A DNA stretch of 64,000 nt, from NCBI GenBank assembly GCA_030535455.1, contig JAUNJY010000001.1, forward strand, positions 1 through 64,000, written 5' to 3'. Position 1 is the first letter of the stretch. Every line of letters starts with the position of its first letter. The position numbers and the translations under genes were made by a program. Positions 18,893 to 25,552 of the stretch are shown in pieces. The stretch comes from a bacterium (GTDB taxonomy: Bacteria > Bacillota > Clostridia > Lachnospirales > Lachnospiraceae). The notes beneath the pieces are model-generated. The model was not told the DNA's origin and made no database searches. It saw nothing but the letters and a program-made list of their open reading frames with translations.

Positions 18893-19345
18893 ATGGTAAA
18901 GGGAAAGTTCTTAACTAGTAAGGATGATTTATCTGAAGTATTTCGAATTCGAAATGAAGTGTTTTGTAAAGAACAAGGAATCGCAAGTGAATTAGAGCAT
19001 GATGCATTCGATAATGGGGCTATACATGTATTAATCAATGATCATGGATGTAATGTCGCAGCAGGCCGTTTAATTAACGAACATGGAGTATATTCGATTG
19101 GAAGAGTCGCTGTAATAAAAGAAGAACGAGGAAAGTATTATGGAGACTTTGTTGTACGTATGTTAGTAGATAAAGCATTTCGGTTAGGAGCAGAAGAAGT
19201 AAAAATCTTAGCCCAAAAAGATACCGTACCTTTTTATAAAAAGATAGGATTTATAGAATCTGGTGAGGAATGCGTGAAAGTTAATATTCCTCATGTACCA
19301 ATGAGTATAAAGCAGACAATGATGTGTTCTCATTGTCATAAATAA
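18893..19345 (+). CDS. GNAT family N-acetyltransferase
   Basis: The 150-residue protein has a GNAT acetyl-CoA-binding fold, with ERGKYYGDFVVRMLVDKAFRLGAEEV in the place of the usual R/Q-x-x-G-x-G/A pyrophosphate loop, followed by FYKKIGF near residue 118. The N-terminal FRIRNEVFCKEQGI resembles ElaA-like family members. The substrate is unknown. It starts 12 bp after rsmG behind AGGGGG and probably rides on the same transcript. Confidence 0.85.
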   Translation: MVKGKFLTSKDDLSEVFRIRNEVFCKEQGIASELEHDAFDNGAIHVLINDHGCNVAAGRLINEHGVYSIGRVAVIKEERGKYYGDFVVRMLVDKAFRLGAEEVKILAQKDTVPFYKKIGFIESGEECVKVNIPHVPMSIKQTMMCSHCHK

Positions 19346-19386
19346 AAAAAAGGCTATCACTATTTAAAAAGTGATAGCCTTTTTTT
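19345..19386. terminator. Bidirectional terminator
   Basis: AAAAAAAGGCTATCACT pairs with AGTGATAGCCTTTTTTT around TATTTAAAA. A and T runs on both sides allow it to end transcription of the rsmG-GNAT unit and, in reverse, of the opposing hydrolase gene. Confidence 0.9.
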
Positions 19387-19445
19387 GTGCAAACAACTAG
19401 CCAAAGTCTTGTTTGCACAATCCATTGGCAACTAAGACTTTGGCT
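19387..19445. other. Two mutually exclusive hairpins
   Basis: Hairpin 1 pairs GTGCAAACAA (19387-19396) with TTGTTTGCAC (19409-19418). Hairpin 2 pairs AGCCAAAGTCTT (19399-19410) with AAGACTTTGGCT (19434-19445). The arms overlap, so both cannot form at once. The element lies in the tail of the leftward hydrolase transcript. Confidence 0.65.
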
Positions 19446-19464
19446 CGCTCTATGAGTTTATCTC

Positions 19465-19496
19465 ATTTAAAATGTTTCACATGAAACATTTTAAAT
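19465..19496. promoter_or_regulatory. parS: parS-like palindrome (variant centre)
   Basis: TGTTTCACATGAAACA at 19473-19488 differs from the parS consensus only at the central CG, here CA. It is embedded in a longer palindrome with 15-bp perfect arms (19465-19479 and 19482-19496). Two exact parS sites lie 3 kb downstream. Confidence 0.6.
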
Positions 19497-19509
19497 ATCT
19501 TAAAGAAAA

Positions 19510-20460
19510 TTATAAGATACTTGATAATTGATTAATACATTCCATTGTTTTTTCTATATGTGGCATTTCTTTTGAATTATCAATATAGGAAACTGAAATA
19601 TCAGGATTATAATGTACATAATCTGAAATAGTAGCCTTGATATTAGGTACATCAGATCCGGCAAGTATATATATTGGTTTATCAATACTCTGTAGAGCAC
19701 GAAGAATATTAATATTTGTGTAGTGACATTTTATACTTGTAAAGAGATATTTTGAGGCAGAACCTTGTGTATGTGCAGAGGTAAAGAATGCTTCACGATA
19801 TCGTTGGATAGGCTGATGTTTATATAAATATTGTTTATAAACTTTATTATTGATACAACAACGTGTATTACACATATTATAGATAAATGTTCCAATAATA
19901 GGTATGCTAAAAAAGTATTGTAATAACTTATGTTTTCTCTTTGGAAATTTTGCAAGTTCATTTAAATCGGTTGGATTAATTAATACTAGCTGTTTAATAT
20001 ATGCTGGATCAATATAGCTAGCCATAATTCCGATGGAACTGCTTCGATTAGATGTGAGTACAGTAGTTTTTGAACCAACCACATTCTTAATAAAGTCAGA
20101 AATAAGTTGTACATATAAATAATTTGTATATGTGATTTTTGGCTTATCAGAAAGCCCACATCCGATTAAATCAATTGTGTATACTGTGTTAGTTTTAGAT
20201 AGACATTTCTCTAAATCTTTGAACTCATAGGAAGAGCCTAGATTAGATAAATCATGTATTAATAAAATGGGTGAACCAGAACCAATTTTATTATATGAGA
20301 TTTTTCCAAAACGCCAGTTATAAGAATAAGTATTTTCTCTATATAAAGATTCTCTCTTTGTGCTTAGTAAAAATATAAATTTATTAATAGCCTCCATGGC
20401 TAATAGTGATAATGCGATAATACCTGCAAATAACGATATCTTATGGGTTTTCTTTTTCAA
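19510..20460 (-). CDS. Membrane-anchored alpha/beta hydrolase-like protein
   Basis: The 316-residue protein has an N-terminal hydrophobic segment (about residues 9-33) and then an alpha/beta-hydrolase core: oxyanion region PILLIHDLSNLGSSYE, strand TVYTIDLIGCGLSDKP, and a C-terminal catalytic-type His in MPHIEK. The nucleophile-elbow region reads TSNRSSSIG, not the usual G-x-S-x-G, so catalysis is uncertain. It is Cys- and Lys-rich in the lid region. No specific substrate can be assigned. The reading frame starts at an ATG at 20460 just behind GCGGGGT. Confidence 0.8.
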   Translation of the reverse strand: MKKKTHKISLFAGIIALSLLAMEAINKFIFLLSTKRESLYRENTYSYNWRFGKISYNKIGSGSPILLIHDLSNLGSSYEFKDLEKCLSKTNTVYTIDLIGCGLSDKPKITYTNYLYVQLISDFIKNVVGSKTTVLTSNRSSSIGIMASYIDPAYIKQLVLINPTDLNELAKFPKRKHKLLQYFFSIPIIGTFIYNMCNTRCCINNKVYKQYLYKHQPIQRYREAFFTSAHTQGSASKYLFTSIKCHYTNINILRALQSIDKPIYILAGSDVPNIKATISDYVHYNPDISVSYIDNSKEMPHIEKTMECINQLSSIL

Positions 20461-20504
20461 AAATAATACCCCGCTTTCATAAGTATTTATTCATATCTAC
20501 TTAT

Positions 20505-20533
20505 ATTATAAGGTAAATATTTCATACTTACAA
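20505..20533 (-). promoter_or_regulatory. Promoter of the alpha/beta hydrolase gene
   Basis: On the minus strand -35 TTGTAA (20528-20533), 17-bp spacer, -10 TATAAT (20505-20510), about 45 bp before the start codon. Confidence 0.6.
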
Positions 20534-20687
20534 TTATTTTTTTCCAATTAAGTAGCCATCATTTGTGCAATTGCCATTGTAGATTTTATCAATTTAGTGT
20601 ATCGTAGTAATATATGTTATACTTTATAAGTATTTGTAGTTTTTAACAGATTATTCTTAAGCATAATAATAATAGGATGTGGAGTAT

Positions 20688-21761
20688 ATGAAATTAGAGG
20701 ATAAAAGCAGCAGAAAAGAACAAAAGGGAATGAAAGAAATACTGGATGAAATGATACATGAATATGTAAGAGATTACTCACTGGATTTGGACATAGAAGA
20801 AGAAAATACAGTTAATAATTGTAAGGGAACTTCAGAATATTTCTCAGTTCAAGTGGATTCTAAGGAGAGTTCTAATAGAAATCAGAAAGTGTCCAGAGAA
20901 GAAGCAGCCAGACGTGTAGAGGCTCTAACACAAGCTAAGTATATGATGGAGCAAAATCATAAAAATAAGCAATTGTACACTAGCGAAAAGTATGAAAAAG
21001 TCCGATATTCTATATTAGATGTACTAGAACTAGACAGAAAACGTATCTCTCGTGATCTTCATGATTCTACTGTTCAGATTTTAACTATGCTGGTTCATAA
21101 GGCAGAATTATGTGAAAAGTTAATAGAAATAGATGCAATTAGAACTAAAATGGAATTACAAGTTATGTCAAATGTATTAAAGGATTCTATTTCAGAATTG
21201 CGACAAACAATATTTAATTTACGTCCAATGTCTATGGATGATTTAGGATTGATGGACTCAATTGAACGCTATTTACAAATATTGATACAAAGTAGTGAGG
21301 TCGTATTTTTAATAGATGTAAATGATGAGGATGAACTAGATATTGAACAGTTACTTACTCCAGTACAGAAATTATCATTGTATCGAATACTTCAAGAATG
21401 TTGTAGTAATATCTTAAAACATTCAAATGCAAATAAGGCATTAATTACATTACAGGTGAAGCGTGATGAAATAATACTTATTGTAGAGGACAATGGAAAG
21501 GGATTTAATAATCCACTTGTGGTAAATAAAATCAATGAAATAAATAATGACTCGGCACTAGAACATGATCAGTATTTTCAAGAGTTATCTAAGGCAGTAT
21601 CAGAACGTACTGATTTTTCAGGATATGGCTTATCTATGTTACAGGAACGAGTATATTTATTGGATGGTAAATTACAGATTAATTCACAAGAAAAAGGCTG
21701 TAGGATAACTGTTTCTATTCCAGTAATTACTAAGGAGGAGAATTTAAATGAAACCGATTAA
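20688..21761 (+). CDS. degS: DegS-like sensor histidine kinase
   Basis: The 357-residue cytoplasmic protein has no membrane segment. A long helical N-terminal sensor region precedes a HisKA_3 dimerisation motif with phospho-acceptor H125 in SRDLHDSTVQ. An HATPase domain follows (QECCSNILKHSNANKA, VEDNGKGF, GYGLSMLQERV). This matches the DegS/LiaS-type family that phosphorylates NarL-type regulators, and such a regulator overlaps its 3' end. ATG 20688 is preferred over GTG 20679, which lacks a spaced ribosome site. The stimulus is unknown; the symbol denotes similarity only. Confidence 0.85.
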   Translation: MKLEDKSSRKEQKGMKEILDEMIHEYVRDYSLDLDIEEENTVNNCKGTSEYFSVQVDSKESSNRNQKVSREEAARRVEALTQAKYMMEQNHKNKQLYTSEKYEKVRYSILDVLELDRKRISRDLHDSTVQILTMLVHKAELCEKLIEIDAIRTKMELQVMSNVLKDSISELRQTIFNLRPMSMDDLGLMDSIERYLQILIQSSEVVFLIDVNDEDELDIEQLLTPVQKLSLYRILQECCSNILKHSNANKALITLQVKRDEIILIVEDNGKGFNNPLVVNKINEINNDSALEHDQYFQELSKAVSERTDFSGYGLSMLQERVYLLDGKLQINSQEKGCRITVSIPVITKEENLNETD

Positions 21762-22392
21762 GATTATTATTGCAGATGACCATTGGATGGTTAGGGACGG
21801 AATTAAGCAATTACTTGAATTAGATCAGGAGTTTTCAGTGGTAGCACAAGCAGGTTCAGCAGAGGAATGTGTTAAGGCAATTCAGCTTGTTGAGGGACAA
21901 GTATTATTGTTAGATATCAATATGCCTGGTACAAGTGGTATCGATATTATTCCTGAAATAAAGAAAATCAATCCCAATATAAAAATTCTTATGTTGACGA
22001 TTCACAATGAAGTAGAATATTTAAATAAGGCATTTAGTTTAGGGGCTAATGGATATGCTTTAAAAGATTCTAATTCTGATATTTTAAAGAAAGCAATCAA
22101 AGCAGTAATTAATCAAGAAAAGTTTGTAGATCCTACTGTGTTGCCATATTTATATTCAGATCGTGCAAAGATTTATGTGGACTCTAGATCTTCAGCTCTT
22201 ACAGATCGTGAAAATGAAGTGTTGGTATTATTAACACATGGATTATTTAATAAAGAAATTGGATATAAATTAGGAATTAGTGAGAAGACTGTAAAAAATC
22301 ATGTTTCTAATATTTTTAGAAAGCTTGAAGTTTCAGATCGTACACAAGCAGCTATTTATGCTGTAAAAAATAATATTGTAAGTTTAGATTAA
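21748..22392 (+). CDS. degU: DegU-like response regulator (NarL/LuxR family)
   Basis: The 214-residue regulator has a receiver domain with acidic pocket ADDH, phospho-acceptor D56 (LLLDINMPG) and the conserved Lys in ALKDSNSD. A C-terminal LuxR-type helix-turn-helix reads LTDRENEVLVLLTHGLFNKEIGYKLGISEKTVKNHVSNIFRKL. It overlaps the kinase gene by 14 bp behind AAGGAGGAG, so the pair is co-translated. Its target genes cannot be read from the window. Confidence 0.9.
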   Translation: MKPIKIIIADDHWMVRDGIKQLLELDQEFSVVAQAGSAEECVKAIQLVEGQVLLLDINMPGTSGIDIIPEIKKINPNIKILMLTIHNEVEYLNKAFSLGANGYALKDSNSDILKKAIKAVINQEKFVDPTVLPYLYSDRAKIYVDSRSSALTDRENEVLVLLTHGLFNKEIGYKLGISEKTVKNHVSNIFRKLEVSDRTQAAIYAVKNNIVSLD

Positions 22393-22399
22393 AGAAAAG

Positions 22400-22436
22400 G
22401 ATAGTATGTTTCACGTGAAACATGCTATCTTTTTTG
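22400..22436 (+). terminator. Terminator of the DegS/DegU-like operon, built on a parS site
   Basis: GATAGTATGTTTCA pairs with TGAAACATGCTATC (one G-T pair) around a 2-nt centre, then TTTTTT. The central 16 bp (22407-22422) are an exact parS sequence, so DNA palindrome and RNA stem coincide. It is 7 bp beyond the regulator stop. Confidence 0.8.
22407..22422. promoter_or_regulatory. parS: parS site
   Basis: TGTTTCACGTGAAACA is a perfect 16-bp palindrome matching the bacterial parS consensus (TGTTNCACGTGAAACA). It lies 297 bp upstream of parA and is the expected loading site for ParB. Confidence 0.93.
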
Positions 22437-22526
22437 ATATTAAAAGTTTGTACATATAGCCATTAGATGCTTACAGAATAGTTTTAGTCATGGCAGAGAT
22501 ACTAACAAAAGATAGTTTAGTTGATA

Positions 22527-22542
22527 TGTTTCACGTGAAACA
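22527..22542. promoter_or_regulatory. parS: parS site
   Basis: This second exact TGTTTCACGTGAAACA lies 120 bp from the first. It is 160 bp before the parA start, in the 311-bp gap between the response regulator and parA. The remainder of that gap is A/T-rich with no gene. Confidence 0.93.
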
Positions 22543-22703
22543 AATTTATACTGTTAAAAAACTATAAATATAAAAAGAAGAGTAGATATACAAAAAATAT
22601 AATGCTATAATAAAAAGAGCAAAACGTAGGAATATATTACGTTTGGGACACAGTAATTAAATTAAAAATACTATAAATATAAATAAAATTAAAAGGTGAT
22701 AAG

Positions 22704-23471
22704 ATGGGAAGAGTAATAGCAGTTGCGAATCAAAAAGGTGGAGTTGGTAAAACTACTACAGCTATTAATCTATCGGCAGCATTAGCAGAAGCTGGGAAGA
22801 AAGTATTAACGATTGATCTTGATCCTCAAGGAAATACATCCAGTGGTTTGGGAATCGATAAAAATTCTTTAAGAAGTACAGTATATGAGCTAATGATCGG
22901 ACAGGCTACATTATATGAAAGTATCCAGAGAAACGTACTTGAAAATCTTTCTGTACTTCCTTCAAATGTAGAACTAGCAGGTGCTGAGATTGAGTTAATA
23001 GGATTCGAGGAAAAGGAATTTATACTAAAAAACTATGTGGATATTATTCGTAATGATTATGATTTTATTATTATAGACTGTCCACCATCATTAAACACGT
23101 TGACTGTAAATGCAATGACAACAGCGGATACAGTAATTGTGCCAATACAGTGTGAATATTATGCACTAGAGGGATTATCACAGTTAATACATACGATTAA
23201 CTTGGTTAAGAAGAGATTAAATCCTAATCTAGAAATAGAAGGTGTCGTATTTACTATGTATGATGCAAGAACTAATTTATCTTTACAAGTAGTTGAAAAT
23301 GTAAAAGAAAATTTAAATCAGAATATTTATAAAAGCATTATTCCTAGAAATGTACGATTAGCAGAAGCACCAAGCCATGGTGTTCCAATTACGGAATATG
23401 ATCCTCGTTCTACAGGAGCTGAAGGATATCGTTCATTAGCACAAGAAGTTATAGAAAGAGGGAATAAATAA
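22704..23471 (+). CDS. parA: Chromosome partitioning ATPase ParA/Soj
   Basis: The 255-residue protein is a deviant Walker ATPase: KGGVGKTT (residues 10-17) with the signature lysine, DLDPQGN (about 39-45) and IIIDCPPSLN (about 120-129). Soj acts with Spo0J in origin segregation and regulates DnaA in Bacillus. An AAGGTGATAAG site precedes the ATG. Its stop overlaps the parB ATG by one base. Two parS sites lie immediately upstream. Confidence 0.96.
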   Translation: MGRVIAVANQKGGVGKTTTAINLSAALAEAGKKVLTIDLDPQGNTSSGLGIDKNSLRSTVYELMIGQATLYESIQRNVLENLSVLPSNVELAGAEIELIGFEEKEFILKNYVDIIRNDYDFIIIDCPPSLNTLTVNAMTTADTVIVPIQCEYYALEGLSQLIHTINLVKKRLNPNLEIEGVVFTMYDARTNLSLQVVENVKENLNQNIYKSIIPRNVRLAEAPSHGVPITEYDPRSTGAEGYRSLAQEVIERGNK

Positions 23472-24382
23472 TGGCACCTAAAAGAGGACTTTCTAAGGGG
23501 TTAGGCAAAGGTTTAGATTCCATGATCCCTGATAAGATTCAAGAAACAAAAGAGGTAATTAAGGATACCGCGGAACAAAAGACAGAAACAGTTGTTAATA
23601 TCAATAAGATTGAGCCTAATAAAGGACAGCCTAGGAAAATGTTCAATGAAGATGCTTTAATGGACTTAGCAGAGTCTATTAAACAGTTCGGAATAATTCA
23701 GCCGCTTATTGTACAAAAACATGATAAACACTATTCAATTATTGCTGGTGAAAGACGTTGGAGAGCAGCAAAATTAGCAGGCATTAAAGAAATTCCTGTT
23801 GTGATTAAGGATTATACTCCTCAAGAGGTATTAGAAATTGCGTTGATAGAAAATATCCAACGTGAGGATTTAAACCCAATTGAAGAGGCTATGGCTTATC
23901 AGAATCTTATTGCAGAGTTTAAATTAAAGCAAGATGAGCTTGCGGAAAGAGTTTCTAAAAGCCGTGCTGCAATTGCTAATTCTATGCGCTTATTAAAATT
24001 AGACCGTAGAGTACAGCAGATGATTATTGATGATATGATTACCAGTGGACATGCAAGAGCATTAATTTCTATTGAAGATACAGATGAGCAGTATAATGTT
24101 GCTACACAAGTATTTGATTTGAAGTTGAGCGTACGTGAAACAGAAAAGCTTGTAAAAAAACTACTTGAGAATAAAGATTCATCAAAAGAAAAACCTAAGT
24201 CAGCATTGAGCGAACAAGAGATTATTATCCTTAAAAATATAGAAGATAACTTGAAGACCATTATCGGAAGCAAGGTTTCTATTACAAAGAAGCAGAAAAA
24301 CAAGGGAAAAATTGAGATAGAGTATTACTCTAGCGATGAGTTAGAACGTATTATTGAGCTATTTCAAACAATCCATGAATAA
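23471..24382 (+). CDS. parB: Chromosome partitioning protein ParB/Spo0J
   Basis: The 303-residue parS-binding CTPase loads condensin and drives ParA. The N-terminal ParB domain shows NKGQPRKMFNEDALMDLAESI and the CTP-binding motif GERRWRAAKLAG (about residues 97-108). The central helix-turn-helix follows in LKQDELAERVSKSRAAIANSMRLLKL. The C-terminus is the dimerisation region. No separate noc gene is present between rsmG and parA. Confidence 0.96.
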   Translation: MAPKRGLSKGLGKGLDSMIPDKIQETKEVIKDTAEQKTETVVNINKIEPNKGQPRKMFNEDALMDLAESIKQFGIIQPLIVQKHDKHYSIIAGERRWRAAKLAGIKEIPVVIKDYTPQEVLEIALIENIQREDLNPIEEAMAYQNLIAEFKLKQDELAERVSKSRAAIANSMRLLKLDRRVQQMIIDDMITSGHARALISIEDTDEQYNVATQVFDLKLSVRETEKLVKKLLENKDSSKEKPKSALSEQEIIILKNIEDNLKTIIGSKVSITKKQKNKGKIEIEYYSSDELERIIELFQTIHE

Positions 24383-24417
24383 GTACAAGATAAAAAGAGA
24401 AGAAGGTAGGCAAATAA

Positions 24418-24933
24418 ATGAACATATTTGAAAATCTGGGTATCAATACAGATTATGTGTTATTAGGTTTATTAGGTTTTGTGTTTATACTATTTATTTT
24501 AGTCATCGTGTTATTCGTGAAAAATAGTAAGCTAAATAAAAGATATCGTGCGTTTATGCAGGGATCAGAAGCAAAAAGTCTTGAGGAATCAATACAGACT
24601 CGTTTTTCAGAAGTTGATATGATTAAGGAATTATTAAAGAAACATCAGAACCATTTAGATCAATTAGAAGAAACATTTAAAGTTACGTATCAGAAGATGG
24701 GTATTGTACGCTATGATGCATTTAAAGAGATGGGAGGCAAGCTTAGCTTTGCATTAGCTCTTTTAAATGATGATAATAGCGGTTTTATCATTAATTCAAT
24801 GCATAGCAGTCGAGAGGGCTGTTATACGTATGTAAAAGAGATTATTCATGGTGAAGCATTTGTTGTACTTGCAGAAGAAGAAGTACAAGCATTAGATCAA
24901 GCTATGAAATCCAAAGATTTAATTAAAGAATAA
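24418..24933 (+). CDS. DUF4446 family membrane-anchored protein
   Basis: The 171-residue protein has one N-terminal membrane segment (about residues 15-34, YVLLGLLGFVFILFILVIVLF), a helical linker, and a C-terminal domain containing GGKLSFALALLNDDNSGFII and SREGCYTYVKEI. This matches DUF4446, a family of unknown function frequently found next to parB in Clostridia. It probably sits at the membrane with a cytoplasmic C-terminal domain. It is 35 bp after parB and likely co-transcribed. Confidence 0.8.
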   Translation: MNIFENLGINTDYVLLGLLGFVFILFILVIVLFVKNSKLNKRYRAFMQGSEAKSLEESIQTRFSEVDMIKELLKKHQNHLDQLEETFKVTYQKMGIVRYDAFKEMGGKLSFALALLNDDNSGFIINSMHSSREGCYTYVKEIIHGEAFVVLAEEEVQALDQAMKSKDLIKE

Positions 24934-24949
24934 AGTAATTATATTATAT

Positions 24950-24989
24950 AAAAATAGCTACAGTCGTAATTGATTGTAGCTATTTTTTT
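24950..24989 (+). terminator. Terminator of the parA-parB-DUF4446 operon
   Basis: AAAAATAGCTACA pairs with TGTAGCTATTTTT followed by TT. The 24990-25410 stretch beyond it is A/T-rich. Apart from a short palindrome (GTACCAGGTAC near 25018) I see nothing recognisable in it. Confidence 0.9.
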
Positions 24990-25418
24990 GATATGTGATA
25001 TAAATTACTCTCTGGATGTACCAGGTACGCCAGATCTGTTGATTTTTCTATCTATTCTCTATTTTCTCCTTTTTCAAATCTGTTTTTATTAAATACGTAA
25101 TTAGAATAATTTGTAAGATTGTTAAAAAAAGAATAAAGTAATACTATTTTATAATATTATATAGTAAAAAAAATCTAGTTTATAGAAAAAAATAGAAGCG
25201 AATAAAATGATTAGCACAAAAGATAAATAAATATTTAACAAAGTAAAGGAAAGAAAAGGTATTACAACTGGTAAAATTATGTATATAATGTACATGACTG
25301 AAGTAAGAAACACGGTAAAACTTATTGAAATATACAAAAAAATCAGAAAACTGGTTGTAAACTTCTTAAAAAATGACAAATAACTCTGTAGAACAGTAGG
25401 GAAAATTATAAAGTTGAG

Positions 25419-25436
25419 TTGTTGACAATTTAACAT
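25419..25436. promoter_or_regulatory. Rex-like operator overlapping the adhE -35
   Basis: TTGTTGACAATTTAACAT matches the clostridial Rex consensus TTGTTAANNNNTTAACAA at 12 of 14 specified positions. It covers the -35 TTGACA at 25422-25427, so bound Rex would exclude RNA polymerase. Confidence 0.55.
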
Positions 25437-25450
25437 AAACAGATTACAAT
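25422..25450 (+). promoter_or_regulatory. adhE promoter
   Basis: Perfect -35 TTGACA (25422-25427), 17-bp spacer, -10 TACAAT (25445-25450). The start is expected near 25457, giving a leader of about 96 nt. Confidence 0.8.
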
Positions 25451-25485
25451 ATAAACAGTCGTAAGGACATTATTTGTACAACTAA

Positions 25486-25503
25486 TTGTTAAATATTTAA
25501 CAG
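25486..25503. promoter_or_regulatory. Rex operator in the adhE leader
   Basis: TTGTTAAATATTTAACAG matches TTGTTAANNNNTTAACAA at 13 of 14 specified positions. It lies about 30 bp downstream of the expected transcription start, where binding would block elongation or initiation. Confidence 0.72.
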
Positions 25504-25552
25504 TTGTAGAGTGAATGATATATGTAATATTTAAAAATAGGAGGATAATTAA

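Noticed and set aside
19387-19445. CRISPR-like repeats
   Set aside because: The repeated strings are inverted arms of hairpins, not direct repeats separated by spacers. No array was found anywhere in the window.
23899-24303. 134-codon minus-strand frame inside parB
   Set aside because: Antisense shadow, rich in Ser/Phe/Ile, within the DNA-binding part of parB.
25081-25400. Additional Rex half-sites (TTGTTAA or TTAACAA) upstream of the adhE promoter
   Set aside because: Each is an isolated half without the second arm at 4-bp spacing.
25149-25436. 95-codon hydrophobic minus-strand frame before adhE
   Set aside because: Hydrophobicity follows from A/T-rich DNA read in complement; it runs across the adhE promoter and lacks a ribosome site. 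A real small membrane protein cannot be fully excluded.
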